Shown here: positions 8,213-18,060 of the stretch, one piece after another | How the letters are laid out: the number at the start of each line of letters is the position of its first letter | Position numbering within the stretch: position 1 is the stretch's first letter | From: Methanobrevibacter sp. TMH8 | Lineage (GTDB): Archaea > Methanobacteriota > Methanobacteria > Methanobacteriales > Methanobacteriaceae | Direction: 5' to 3' | Assembly (NCBI RefSeq): GCF_020148105.1 | Contig: NZ_JAHLZE010000012.1 | Span: 62,001-126,000 of the forward strand | DNA: 64,000 nt | Position numbers and translations under genes: made by a program | Notes under the pieces: generated by a model | What the model saw: only the letters and a program-made list of their open reading frames with translations | What the model was told of the DNA's origin: nothing | The model's database searches: none

Positions 8213-9427
8213 TTGAAATCTAGTAAAGACATAAGAAAAGATTTTCCTATTTTAAATAATATTATTTATCTTGATTCTGCTAGTACTAGTTTAACTCCAA
8301 AAATTGTTATAGACGAAATGAATGATTATTATTATAATTACAATGCTAACATTGGCCGAGGAGCTTATAGAACAGCGATAAAATCGGGACAAAAAGTAGA
8401 AGAAACTCGAGAAAAAATAGCTAAATTAATCAATTCTTCTGAAAATGAAATCATTTTCACTCAAAACACTACAAGTGCTATTAATATTGTAGCTAATGGT
8501 TTCCCCTTTGAAGAAAACGATAATATTATTATTTCAAATATTGAACACCATTCTAACTCTATTCCTTGGTTGAATCTTGAAAAAAATAGTGATAATGGAT
8601 GTAATAATATTAATGTAAAAATAGCTAATGCTAATTCACAAGGAATCATTGATCCATCAACTGTTTCAGAATTAATCGATAGTAATACAAAATTAGTAGC
8701 TATTACACATGTTTCTAATTCTATTGGATCTTGTCAAGATATAAAAGAAATTTCAAAGATTGTTCATGAACATGATGATATTTATCTTTTAGTTGATGTT
8801 GCTCAATCAATTGGACATATGAATATCGATGTTAAAGATATTAATGCTGATTTTATAGCTGCACCTGGACACAAAGGTCTTCTTGGTCCTACAGGTACAG
8901 GTTTTTTATATGGAAAAGAAGAATTATTAAAAAAATTAATACCAAAAAATCTTGGTGGAGGAACCATCACAAATCTTAAAAATCATGAATTTAAACTAGA
9001 AAAGGTTCCTCATAGATTTGAAGGTGGAACTCAAAATATCAGTGGAATTATAGGTCTTGGAAAAGCTATAGACTATATAATTGATATTGGAATTTCAAAA
9101 ATTGAAAAGCATTCTCAAGAACTAACAAAAAAACTTTATAATAGTTTATCTGAGATAGATAATGTTATATTATATGGAAATCCAGAAAATATATTTAGTA
9201 TCGTTTCTTTTAATATAAAAGGTGCAAATCCTTATGATATAAGTAAAATATTAGATGAAACAAGTAATATTTGTGTTAGAAGTGGTTTTCATTGTGCAAT
9301 ACCTTCATTGAATCTAATTAATGCAAATGAAGGAAGTATTAGAGCTTCAATTCATTGTTATAATAATGAAGACGATATTAAAAAACTTGTTGAGAGTTTA
9401 AAAGAAATAGTTATTTTATTTAGCTAA
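8213..9427 (+). CDS. sufS: SufS/CsdA-type cysteine desulfurase
   Basis: 404 residues, TTG start at 8213 with an excellent GGTGGTG site. PLP-dependent class V aminotransferase fold: YLDSASTSLTPK at the N-terminus, HHSNSIPW, DVAQSIGH, and the PLP lysine in AAPGHKGLLGPTGTGFLYG. Near the C-terminus, VRSGFHCAIP carries the catalytic Cys of the SufS group. It would mobilise sulfane sulfur from cysteine for Fe-S clusters or thiolation. No SufBC or scaffold gene lies beside it. Several methanogens lack cysteine desulfurases, so its presence after leuB is informative. A related aminotransferase occupies this place in M. thermautotrophicus (from memory). Confidence 0.82.
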   Translation: MKSSKDIRKDFPILNNIIYLDSASTSLTPKIVIDEMNDYYYNYNANIGRGAYRTAIKSGQKVEETREKIAKLINSSENEIIFTQNTTSAINIVANGFPFEENDNIIISNIEHHSNSIPWLNLEKNSDNGCNNINVKIANANSQGIIDPSTVSELIDSNTKLVAITHVSNSIGSCQDIKEISKIVHEHDDIYLLVDVAQSIGHMNIDVKDINADFIAAPGHKGLLGPTGTGFLYGKEELLKKLIPKNLGGGTITNLKNHEFKLEKVPHRFEGGTQNISGIIGLGKAIDYIIDIGISKIEKHSQELTKKLYNSLSEIDNVILYGNPENIFSIVSFNIKGANPYDISKILDETSNICVRSGFHCAIPSLNLINANEGSIRASIHCYNNEDDIKKLVESLKEIVILFS

Positions 9428-9885
9428 AAACATTTTTAATTTCTTTAATTCTCATAATTATAATAAATTTTATTTTTCAATTGATATAAAATAATTATAA
9501 AATAATTATAAATTAATTATAAATTAATTAGAATTAATTATAAGCATCAATTTATTAATAAAATTTCATACAAATATAAAAATACAAAGACAGTATTATA
9601 AAACAATATTATAATTTAAATTATACAAACAAATTATATTCCCAAAAACATAAATTAAAGTATAAGTTTAAATAACTATATTTAATATAATAACTGATTA
9701 ATTATTTTATAAAAATTTATCAAAATTAATTTATATAATAGATATTTGAATATAATTAAATTATAATAATTAAATAAACTAATATTATTGAATAAATTAG
9801 CATTTATTAAAGATATTATTTATATATTAAAATATTTGTTAAATTATAAATTTAATAGAATGATAATTAAAAGTGGAGGCAAATA
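9428..9885. other. AT-rich intergenic region after sufS
   Basis: About 460 bases with no supported RNA or repeat apart from local AATTATAAATTAATT echoes at about 9490-9545. It ends with the GTGGAGGC ribosome-binding site of the small peptide at 9886. Confidence 0.5.
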
Positions 9886-9984
9886 ATGGCATGGGCAAAA
9901 ATAGCGGCTATTATAATCATTTTAATTATGGTTATGAGTGCTGTAGCTGGATTCTTATTAACAGTATTCTCACCAGCAGGATAA
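9886..9984 (+). CDS. 32-residue single-pass membrane peptide
   Basis: ATG at 9886, stop at 9982-9984. The peptide is MAWAKIAA, a hydrophobic Ile/Leu/Val/Met helix of about 19 residues, and a short FSPAG tail. The ribosome-binding site GTGGAGG is among the strongest in the window, with ideal spacing, and the codon use is ordinary, with no long A/T runs. That makes it much more likely to be a real small protein than a chance ORF. It stands alone between sufS and ribH. I do not recognise a family; SecE/SecG-like or cytochrome-like small subunits are possible but unsupported. Confidence 0.65.
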   Translation: MAWAKIAAIIIILIMVMSAVAGFLLTVFSPAG

Positions 9985-10155
9985 TTTTAATAAAAGAAAA
10001 AATTTAAATCTATAGTATGTGTATATTAGTAATTATAAGTAATATATACATAAAACTATTAATCATATTTTAAAATAGATAATAATAATTTATTTTATAA
10101 AAATTAATTTATATTTATAATTCATGTATTTATTAATTAAAAACGAGGGAAATTT

Positions 10156-10572
10156 ATGGTAAAATATAGAATAGGGGCTGTTGTAGCTGAATTTAATTAT
10201 GATTTAACTCATATGATGTTAGAATTAGCTAAAGAAGAAGCTAAAATTAGAGATTGTGAAATTGTTCAGGTAGTTCCAGTGCCAGGTGTCTTTGATATGC
10301 CTTTAGCTATTAAAAAGCTATTAGAAAAAGACGAAATTGATACAGTAATTACTCTTGGTGCTGTAATAGAAGGATCAACTGATCACGACCAAATTGTAGC
10401 TCAACATGCTTCAAGAAAAATAGCTGACCTTTCACTTGAATTTGAAAAACCAGTATCACTTGGTATAAGTGGGCCAGGCATGACAAGATTAGATGCTCAT
10501 AAACGTGTCGAATATGGTAAAAGAGCTGTTGAAGCAGCTGTTAAAATGTGCGACCGATTAAAAGAAATTTAA
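10156..10572 (+). CDS. ribH: 6,7-dimethyl-8-ribityllumazine synthase
   Basis: 138 residues, the compact archaeal form. [16 protein letters not shown] binds the aromatic substrate, [13 protein letters not shown] follows, then [16 protein letters not shown] with the catalytic His. Condenses 5-amino-6-ribitylaminouracil with dihydroxybutanone phosphate, the penultimate step of riboflavin synthesis. The same ribitylaminouracil pool also feeds the F420 deazaflavin. ATG follows a GAGGGAAA site. Monocistronic, with a minisatellite directly after it. Confidence 0.94.
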   Translation: MVKYRIGAVVAEFNYDLTHMMLELAKEEAKIRDCEIVQVVPVPGVFDMPLAIKKLLEKDEIDTVITLGAVIEGSTDHDQIVAQHASRKIADLSLEFEKPVSLGISGPGMTRLDAHKRVEYGKRAVEAAVKMCDRLKEI

Positions 10573-10610
10573 TGGTTAAAATTGTGAAAATTTATTAATT
10601 TATTGATTTA

Positions 10611-10670
10611 TTAATCTATTAATCTATTAATCTATTAATCTATTAATCTATTAATCTATTAATCTATTAA
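10611..10670. repeat. 8-bp minisatellite (TTAATCTA) x 7.5
   Basis: Seven and a half perfect head-to-tail copies of TTAATCTA run for 60 bases, preceded from about 10590 by degenerate copies. It starts 40 bases after the ribH stop. A tract of this kind is prone to length change by slippage. No gene overlaps it. Confidence 0.9.
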
Positions 10671-10892
10671 AAAATCATTATTATTTATTTAAATAAATTA
10701 TTTTTTGATTTAAAACAAAACTTTTAGATCCTTTAATATAATCTAAAAAAAGAAAATTATAACTAATTATTTGAAAATAATATGAAAAATACTATGATTT
10801 TATCATGAAATTTTTATTCATAGAAAATTAAATTAATAAAATTGTTTTATAATAATTAATTTTTATATTTATACATTATTAATGTTGATTTT

Positions 10893-11831
10893 ATGGAAAT
10901 TTTAAAGCCTGAAGATTTAAAAAAAAGATTCAATGATCCTTGGATAGCTCCATATGAAAAAATCGTGACTATGGCTGATGAAAACCTAGTTGAAATTGTC
11001 GAATATCATCCATGTATTTCTGGTTCTCATTGGCTTGTTAATCAGTATAAAAACACTAGTAAACTTATTTTAAACGCTTATAGAGATGGAAACAAACAAG
11101 TATTCCTAACAAAAGTTGGAAAAGAACCACTTGATCTTAAAGCTAGTATCAATGCTGCAGGAATAGAAGAAGTAGCTATTGATAATGAAAATAACACAGT
11201 TAAGGTCGTTCATGGAGGTTTAGCTGGAGCAGGTGTTGGAGCTGGAATGTGTCGTGGTATGGGTGAAGGCATTAAACAAGTTGAAATCTATGAAAAAGGT
11301 GGAGGATCTAAACTTGGGAAGGCTGCAGTAATAACTCCAAAAATGGAAAAAGTAGTTATTGGTATTGATGATACTGATACTAAGGATGAAGGGGCTACTT
11401 GGACTATGGCCCACAATGTTGGAATGGAGTTAAAAAAAGAAGGTTTTGAGTATTTAGACCATGTAATTGTTCAGCTATATCCTCATAATCCCCATAAAAC
11501 TCAAAATTGTGTTTCAATAGCTTTAACCTTTGCAGTGTTAGCAGAAGATAAAGAAAAATTAATATCTAGAGCTGTTGAACTTCTTAAAAGAGATACTCTC
11601 TCTGATAAAACTGCTATAGCAATTTTAGAAGGATTATCCATCCCAAAAAAATTGACTGATTATTCTATGAAAGCTAAAACAAGCATGGTAACAGTTGAGG
11701 AAGCAGAAAAAGTGGCAAATGATTTAAATATTAAACTTATTGCTGTTACTGGAGATCATGGTAAAATTGGAGCTTTAGCTGCTTTAGGACTTTATAACAA
11801 CTTAGATGAAGCTGTAAAAGTATATTATTAA
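10893..11831 (+). CDS. Methanogenesis marker protein 11
   Basis: 312 residues. Residues about 95-130 are glycine-rich (VVHGGLAGAGVGAGMCRGMG). VVIGIDDTDTKDEGATWTMA (about 153-172) is the IDDTDT motif shared with the tRNA-Ile2 agmatinylation enzyme TiaS and related proteins. The family is found throughout methanogens and is named for that distribution, with no established reaction that I can cite. The IDDTDT motif suggests nucleotide or metal binding. ATG at 10893 has only a weak site upstream. Monocistronic. Confidence 0.8.
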   Translation: MEILKPEDLKKRFNDPWIAPYEKIVTMADENLVEIVEYHPCISGSHWLVNQYKNTSKLILNAYRDGNKQVFLTKVGKEPLDLKASINAAGIEEVAIDNENNTVKVVHGGLAGAGVGAGMCRGMGEGIKQVEIYEKGGGSKLGKAAVITPKMEKVVIGIDDTDTKDEGATWTMAHNVGMELKKEGFEYLDHVIVQLYPHNPHKTQNCVSIALTFAVLAEDKEKLISRAVELLKRDTLSDKTAIAILEGLSIPKKLTDYSMKAKTSMVTVEEAEKVANDLNIKLIAVTGDHGKIGALAALGLYNNLDEAVKVYY

Positions 11832-12162
11832 CATGTTTCTTAAATTATTTTTAATATTATTATAAATTTATTTTTAATATATTTTTATTTTTATTATATT
11901 ATTTCTTATCAATCTTTTTTTGCTTATTATTCTATTAAAAAAATGTTTATATATTTATTAAACTATTTTTATTTTTATTTATCATATTTTATTATAGTTT
12001 ATTAAAATTTATTAAAATTTATTCATTTATTTTGAAGATATTTTTAAAAAAATGAAAAATAAAAATGAAAAATGAAAAAATAAATGAATAAATGAGAAAA
12101 TAATAAAAATAAAAAATAATAAGAATAATAAAAAATATTAATTAAATAATCAATTAAAATAA
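11832..12162. other. Convergent intergenic region with T-rich terminators
   Basis: About 330 bases between convergent genes. The left half is T-rich on the plus strand (for example TCAATCTTTTTTTGC near 11910) and would end the marker-11 transcript. The right half is A-rich, that is T-rich on the minus strand, and would end the glycosyltransferase transcript. Nothing else is seen. Confidence 0.5.
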
Positions 12163-13842
12163 TTAATAAAGATTAAAAGAAATAAATGGACCTAATCTGC
12201 TAGGGAAGAATCTTTTTGAAGTAGATATATTGTTAGAAACATTGAGTTCAACTATATGGTCTCCAGAATAAGCTAAATAGGTATTTCCTTTTTTTATCTT
12301 GGTTTCATTATTAATATTTATTGAAAGAGCCCTTGAACCATCAATATATATATCATAAGTTTCATTTGGTTTAAATGATGCAGATATCGATCCAACATGT
12401 TTATGATCCAAATAAACATCTAATGTGGTTCCATTCATGTTTCTTGAGTTGATAATCGTATTTTCAGTTATGGTTTTATTAGATGAATTAGAAGATGAGT
12501 TTAGCTTAAGTGTATGTTCAACTTGAATTCCTTCAAATACTCCTTTTATTTTTCCATCAGAAATAACATCCCCTTCTTGAAGATCCAAAAACGCCCTTGC
12601 ATTAAATGGAAGTCTTAAAACATTTTCTTCTCCAGGCCTATCTTTAACAACTGTATATTGTTCATTGCCAATCTGCATTTTGTCTCCATAACTAAGTTCT
12701 AGAGTATTTAAAGCATCTCCAGGCATTCTAATGATATTTGTTTGATTTTCTAATGCACTATCTACAGTATAAGGCCCTCTAACATATATTGGTTGATCTG
12801 TAGCTCCAGGAAATATTACAAAATTTCTTGAAGTTGGTTCAATAGAAATTTTTCCATCTGAATAATTAGCTGCACTAAAAAATGTTGAAATCATCAAAAT
12901 TAATACAATTGCAGAAATTAGAACTGGAAAATGCATTTTTATAAATGATCTAAAAAAATTCCCTTTTTTTCTCTTTCTAAAAACTCGAATACCCTGAATA
13001 AATAATTTAATCAAGTAATAAATAGCTAGAATCAAACCAATAATACCTATTATCACCCCTAACTCATATGGAAAACCTTGAACAAAGAATACAGTAAATA
13101 ATCCCAAAATAATCAATGAAAGGCCAAGTGTGGCCATTCTAATATAGTTACCCATGGAATCTATCATTGTAACTCGGCCATATTCCATTGCCCTATCAAC
13201 AATAGTCCTTGTAACCTCATTTGCCATTTCATTCAAATTTTCAAGAGGAGACATATCGTGTTTAATCTCTCCAATATCAACTTCTTCAATTTTTATACCA
13301 CGAACATCAGCATCTAATACAATACCAACATCTACACCATAATCTTTTTCAAATTTAATTTTATTTAAAACTGAACGTTTACCTGCGAATTGACCACTTA
13401 AAGGTTGTTTAAAATTAATTTCAGGGAAGAAAAATTTAAGAAGAGGCTTTGCAGTGAGTTCTGTTACTCTTCCACTTTCTCTCACGAATTTAGTTTTAGT
13501 AATATCAGTTCGACCCTCTAAAATAGGGCGTATTATCATGTCAATTTTTTCCTGAGTAAGATTATAAATATCTGCATCAATAAAAGCTATAATATCTCCT
13601 TTTGAATGTCTAAAACCTGTTTTAATGGCTGAACCTTTTCCTTGGTTACTAGCATGAGATATAACATCGGCTCCTGCGAATTTTGCTTCTTCAACTGTCT
13701 TATCATAAGACCCATCATCTACAACAATAACTTCATTTACATAAGGTAATTCTTTAGCCACGCCAACTACCTTAGATACAGTTGCTTCTTCATTATAAGC
13801 AGGTATAATAATTGAAACCGAATTTGAAGTATTATTTTCCAT
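12163..13842 (-). CDS. Membrane GT2 glycosyltransferase with extracytoplasmic domain
   Basis: 559 residues, ATG at 13842 after AAAGGTG. Residues 8-230 are a GT-A domain: VSIIIPAYNEEATVSKVV, IVVDDGSYDKT, SNQGKGSAIKTG and FIDADIYN (DXD-like). ESGRVTELTAKPLLKFFFPE followed by a QPLSGQFAGKRS segment is close to glucosyl-3-phosphoglycerate synthases. Then come about three membrane segments (roughly 237-258, 262-285, 308-330) and a C-terminal domain of about 230 residues, predicted to be outside the cell and beta-rich. The soluble enzyme family lacks the membrane part, so a lipid-linked or envelope acceptor is more likely here. Confidence 0.75.
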   Translation of the reverse strand: MENNTSNSVSIIIPAYNEEATVSKVVGVAKELPYVNEVIVVDDGSYDKTVEEAKFAGADVISHASNQGKGSAIKTGFRHSKGDIIAFIDADIYNLTQEKIDMIIRPILEGRTDITKTKFVRESGRVTELTAKPLLKFFFPEINFKQPLSGQFAGKRSVLNKIKFEKDYGVDVGIVLDADVRGIKIEEVDIGEIKHDMSPLENLNEMANEVTRTIVDRAMEYGRVTMIDSMGNYIRMATLGLSLIILGLFTVFFVQGFPYELGVIIGIIGLILAIYYLIKLFIQGIRVFRKRKKGNFFRSFIKMHFPVLISAIVLILMISTFFSAANYSDGKISIEPTSRNFVIFPGATDQPIYVRGPYTVDSALENQTNIIRMPGDALNTLELSYGDKMQIGNEQYTVVKDRPGEENVLRLPFNARAFLDLQEGDVISDGKIKGVFEGIQVEHTLKLNSSSNSSNKTITENTIINSRNMNGTTLDVYLDHKHVGSISASFKPNETYDIYIDGSRALSININNETKIKKGNTYLAYSGDHIVELNVSNNISTSKRFFPSRLGPFISFNLY

Positions 13843-14267
13843 TTTACACCTTTTATTAGATATTTTATGAATATATTATAAATAAAATAATTATAATAAT
13901 TATAAATAAATATATTATCTTTTTATTGAATTTATTCTAATATTTATTAAGTTATTATATATATTATACATATTATTTATCTATTTATTAGATTTACTAA
14001 ATATTTATTAAAATTATTTATTATAATACATCTATTATCAAATTTACTAATATTTATTATATTTTTTATTATAATAAAATACTCTAAAATAATTATTAAT
14101 TTTCATTTATCATTATTTTAATTTTTATTGTACTATTCTTATTTGTAAATATTATTTTATAAAAGTTTTTAAATATTAAATATTGCATATATAATAAATA
14201 AAAAAAGTAATGAATAAAATTAAAATAATAAATAAATTCAATTGTCAATTTTAATTACTTGATGAAT

Positions 14268-14342
14268 TTAAGTTATTTTAAATTATTTTAATTATTTTGA
14301 ATTAGTTTAAATTAGTTTAAATTAGTTTGAATTATTTTAAAT
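14268..14342. repeat. 10-bp phased A/T-tract repeat upstream of purE
   Basis: Seven degenerate copies of a 10-base unit (ATTAGTTTAA / ATTATTTTGA) follow one another with a period of exactly ten, ending about 60 bases before the purE start. Short A and T tracts in helical phase are expected to bend DNA. The rest of the gap 13843-14400 is plain AT-rich sequence with divergent promoters and no gene. Confidence 0.7.
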
Positions 14343-14400
14343 TCTTCAATAAATGATAATAAAAATAAAAACGAATATACTATTGATTAAAGTGATGTGA

Positions 14401-15456
14401 ATGAATCCTAAAGTAATGATAATCCTTGGAAGTGCATCTGATTTAAAAATAGCTCAAAAATCCATTGATATTCTTGAAACACTTAAAATTCCATATAGTT
14501 TAAAAGTTGCATCTGCACATAGAACACATGAAAAAGTGAAAAAACTTGTAATTGAAGCTACTGGAATTGGAGTGGAAGTATTCATAGGAATAGCTGGATT
14601 AGCTGCTCACCTTCCAGGAGCAATAGCTGCATATACCCATAGACCTGTTATTGGAGTTCCAGTAGATGTTAAGTTAGGAGGATTAGATGCACTTTGCGCA
14701 TCATCACAAATGCCTTTCCCAGCACCAGTAGCTACTGTTGGAATAGATAGAGGAGATAATGGTGCAATACTTGCAGGACAAATAATTGGTGTTAATGATC
14801 CTGAAGTAAAAAAGAAAGTATCTGAACTTAGAAAATCTTATCAAGAAAAAGTCAAAAAAGATGAAGAAAAGTTAGTTTCTGAAATTAATGGAGAACTATT
14901 CATTAAAGACTTTTTAGAGAATTATGATGAAATAAGTGAAGAAAAATTAAACAAAAAAGAACCTCATACTGATAAAGTTTTTAAAGAATCTGAAGAAAAT
15001 GAGTTGGAAAACACTCCTTTAGTATCAGTTGTGCCTGGAAGTTATTCTGATATTGAAGAAGCAAAAAAAGTTGCATTGACTTTAGATAGATTAGGAATTA
15101 GCTACGATATAAGTGTTATTTCTCCAATAAGATATCCAGACAAATTTGAAAAGTATATTGAGAAAATGAAAGATGTTAAGCTATTTATAGCTGTTACTGG
15201 TTTATCTGCTCATGTTACAGGTTCAATTGTAGCACTTAGTGAAAAACCTGTGATTGGAGTTCCATGTTCTGTAGAATTAAATGGTCTTGATTCATTACTT
15301 TCAATGGTAAATATGCCTCCTGGAGTCCCGGTTGGAACAGTTGGAATAGAAAATGGAAGAAATGCAGGAGTTATAGCTGGTGAAATCTTAGGAATATCAA
15401 ATAAAACTATTGAAGATAATTTAAAGCTAATGAAATATAAAACTGCTGATTTATAA
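14401..15456 (+). CDS. purE: Tandem-domain PurE (AIR carboxylase / N5-CAIR mutase)
   Basis: 351 residues: two PurE domains in one chain. Domain 1 (about 1-160) has the full active-site set: ILGSASDLKIAQ, VASAHRTHEKV with the catalytic His, and GLAAHLPGAIAA. Domain 2 (about 207-345) has the same fold but altered motifs (VPGSYSDIEEA; ISPIRYPDKF where AHRT should be), so it is probably structural or regulatory. Linker 165-205 is charged. Methanobacteriales PurE proteins are known to be about twice the bacterial length. Acts in purine synthesis, supplying CAIR. It is followed after 144 bases by the UbiD-family gene. Confidence 0.9.
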   Translation: MNPKVMIILGSASDLKIAQKSIDILETLKIPYSLKVASAHRTHEKVKKLVIEATGIGVEVFIGIAGLAAHLPGAIAAYTHRPVIGVPVDVKLGGLDALCASSQMPFPAPVATVGIDRGDNGAILAGQIIGVNDPEVKKKVSELRKSYQEKVKKDEEKLVSEINGELFIKDFLENYDEISEEKLNKKEPHTDKVFKESEENELENTPLVSVVPGSYSDIEEAKKVALTLDRLGISYDISVISPIRYPDKFEKYIEKMKDVKLFIAVTGLSAHVTGSIVALSEKPVIGVPCSVELNGLDSLLSMVNMPPGVPVGTVGIENGRNAGVIAGEILGISNKTIEDNLKLMKYKTADL

Positions 15457-15600
15457 CAATAGATAATTTATACAATGAATAATCTAAAAATAATGTAAAT
15501 ACTATAAAATGATAGATAATTTATAAATAATAATCATTATTAACCAAAAATCATCATACAAAATAAAATTAGGGTTATAAGAAGGATTTGAGGGAATATT

Positions 15601-16896
15601 ATGGAAAACTTTTTAAATTTGATAAAAAAAGATTATGAGATATTAAAAATAAAGGAAGAAGTATCTAGTGAATATGAAGCAGCTAGAATACTTAGAGAAC
15701 ATCCTAAAAAAACAGTTGTCCTAGAAAATGTTAAAGGATATGATATTTCAATAATTTCAGGAATATGTAATACAAGAGAGAAAATAGCTAAATCTCTCGG
15801 TTGTAATGTTGATGAAATTCTACAGAAAGTAATCAAAGCTACTGAAAATCCTCAAAAAATCACAAAAAGTAGCGATATTAATGATTCATCAAATGATTAT
15901 AAATATACAACTGAAAAAGCTAATTTAAATAAAATTCCTATTTTAACTCATTATAAAAGAGATGGTGGAGCATATATAACTGCAGGAGTTGTATTTGCAA
16001 AAGATCCAGAAATTGGAATTCAAAATGCTTCAATTCATAGAATGTTAGTTCTCAGTAAAGATAAATTAGCTATAAGAATCGTTCCAAGAAACCTTTATAC
16101 TTACTTCCAAAAAGCTGAAAGATTAAATCAAGATCTTGAAATAGCTATAGCTATTGGAATGGATCCTTCAACACTTCTTGCAACTACTACCTCTATTCCA
16201 ATCGATCATGATGAAATGGAAGTAGCTAATAATTTTAAAAATGGAGAATTAAGATTAATTGAACTAGAAAAAACTGGTTTAAAAGTTCCTCAAGCAGATA
16301 TAATATTTGAAGGTAAAATATTAACTAAAGAAAGAGCCAAAGAAGGACCATTTGTTGATTTAACTGATACTTATGATGTTATACGCGATGAACCAGTGAT
16401 AAAATTAGATCAAATGCATTTAAAAGAAAATGCCATGTATCATGCTATTCTTCCAGCTGGTTTTGAACATAAATTACTTCAAGGAATGCCTCAAGAGCCA
16501 AGAATATTCCAAGCTGTCAAAAACACAGTTCCCACAATTAAAAATGTGGTTCTTACTGAAGGAGGTTGTTGTTGGTTACATGCAGCAATAGCTATCGAAA
16601 AACAAACACAAGGTGATGGTAAAAATGTTATCATGGCTGCACTTGCAGCTCATCCTTCATTAAAACATGCTGTTGTTGTAGATGAAGATATTGATATTTT
16701 TGATCCTCAAGATCTCGAATATGCAATAGCTACAAGAGTCAAAGGTGATGATGATATAATTATTGTTCCTCAAGCAAGAGGCTCTTCTCTTGATCCAGTA
16801 GCTCTCCCAGATGGGACTACAACTAAATTAGGTGTAGATGCTACTAAATTACTCGGAAAAGAAGAAAAATTCGAAAGAGTTAGTTTAAGTGAGTAA
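15601..16896 (+). CDS. UbiD-family decarboxylase, probable anhydromevalonate phosphate decarboxylase
   Basis: 431 residues, ATG with TTGAGGGAA upstream. UbiD fold using prenylated [42 protein letters not shown] and the C-terminal [20 protein letters not shown] are family signatures. Archaea with a modified mevalonate route use this UbiD subgroup to decarboxylate trans-anhydromevalonate 5-phosphate to isopentenyl phosphate. Methanogens fit that pathway, so this is my preferred role, by inference from family and taxon. An aromatic-acid or menaquinone-type decarboxylase is the alternative. The UbiX partner is not in the window. Confidence 0.78.
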   Translation: MENFLNLIKKDYEILKIKEEVSSEYEAARILREHPKKTVVLENVKGYDISIISGICNTREKIAKSLGCNVDEILQKVIKATENPQKITKSSDINDSSNDYKYTTEKANLNKIPILTHYKRDGGAYITAGVVFAKDPEIGIQNASIHRMLVLSKDKLAIRIVPRNLYTYFQKAERLNQDLEIAIAIGMDPSTLLATTTSIPIDHDEMEVANNFKNGELRLIELEKTGLKVPQADIIFEGKILTKERAKEGPFVDLTDTYDVIRDEPVIKLDQMHLKENAMYHAILPAGFEHKLLQGMPQEPRIFQAVKNTVPTIKNVVLTEGGCCWLHAAIAIEKQTQGDGKNVIMAALAAHPSLKHAVVVDEDIDIFDPQDLEYAIATRVKGDDDIIIVPQARGSSLDPVALPDGTTTKLGVDATKLLGKEEKFERVSLSE

Positions 16897-17013
16897 AATT
16901 CATCATAAAACTGATAAAATAAAATTATTAAAATAAAATCACTAGAATAAAATTACTAGAATAAAATGATTTAAATAAAATTATAAGATTGATGATTAAA
17001 TAATAAATAAATC

Positions 17014-18036
17014 TCAATCTTTTCCATACATTTTTTCATAATAACTAATATAATCTCCAGAAATAATATTATTTAACCAATCATTATTGGCTAAATACCA
17101 TTCAATAGTTTCTTTCATGCCAATTTCAAATGTATATTTTGGTTTCCATCCTAATTCTTTTTGTATTTTAGTTGAATCAATAGCATATCTTCTATCATGC
17201 CCTAATCTATCTTCAACATATTCAATTAAGTCTTCTGATTTTTTTAAGTATTGAAGTATTAGTTTAACAATTTCAATATTTTCTTTTTCATTGTTTCCAC
17301 CAATATTATATACTTCTCCTGCTTTTCCTTTATGAAGAACCAAATCAATAGCTGTACAATGATCATAGACATGCAACCAGTCTCTTACATTCTTTCCATC
17401 TCCATAAACTGGAAGTTTTTTGTTATTTAAAGCATTATTGATCATTAATGGAATTAATTTCTCTGGAAACTGATAAGGGCCGTAATTATTAGAACATCTA
17501 GTAATATTTATTGGAAGATGAAAAGTCTCATGATAAGCTCTAACAATAAGATCAGCCCCGGCTTTACTAGCTGAATAAGGACTATTTGAAGCTAAAGGAG
17601 TTTTTTCTGTAAAATAACCAGTTTTACCAAGAGTTCCATACACTTCATCAGTTGAAATTTGTATGTATTTTTTAAGTTGGCCTTTTTCATGATACTTTTT
17701 AGCTATCTCAAGAAGATTTTGAGTTCCAATAATATTTGATTCTAAAAATATTTTAGGATTTTGTATACTACGATCTACATGAGATTCAGCTGCAAAATTG
17801 ATAATATAATCAACTTTATTTTCAAAAACAATTGTATCAATAAGTTGATTGTTAGCTATATCTCCTTTTATAAATTTATAATTAGGATTTTTTTCTGTAT
17901 CTTTTAGATTTTCTAAGTTTCCACAATATGTAAGTGAATCTAAATTGATAATACAATAATCAGGATATTTTTCTAACATATAATGAATAAAATTACTTCC
18001 AATAAACCCTGCTCCACCAGTAACCAATATTTTCAT
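17014..18036 (-). CDS. rfbB: dTDP-glucose 4,6-dehydratase
   Basis: 340 residues, ATG at 18036 after GAGAGGT. Extended short-chain dehydrogenase: GGAGFIGSNFIHYML binds NAD, STDEVYG carries the Thr and Asp-Glu, YSASKAGAD the catalytic Tyr and Lys, and RCSNNYGPYQFPEKLIP is diagnostic for RmlB. Makes dTDP-4-keto-6-deoxyglucose. It follows rfbC by 24 bases, giving an operon for the middle steps of dTDP-rhamnose synthesis. rfbA and rfbD are not in the window. Confidence 0.94.
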   Translation of the reverse strand: MKILVTGGAGFIGSNFIHYMLEKYPDYCIINLDSLTYCGNLENLKDTEKNPNYKFIKGDIANNQLIDTIVFENKVDYIINFAAESHVDRSIQNPKIFLESNIIGTQNLLEIAKKYHEKGQLKKYIQISTDEVYGTLGKTGYFTEKTPLASNSPYSASKAGADLIVRAYHETFHLPINITRCSNNYGPYQFPEKLIPLMINNALNNKKLPVYGDGKNVRDWLHVYDHCTAIDLVLHKGKAGEVYNIGGNNEKENIEIVKLILQYLKKSEDLIEYVEDRLGHDRRYAIDSTKIQKELGWKPKYTFEIGMKETIEWYLANNDWLNNIISGDYISYYEKMYGKD

Positions 18037-18060
18037 CTTTAAACCTCTCTAAAAAATACC

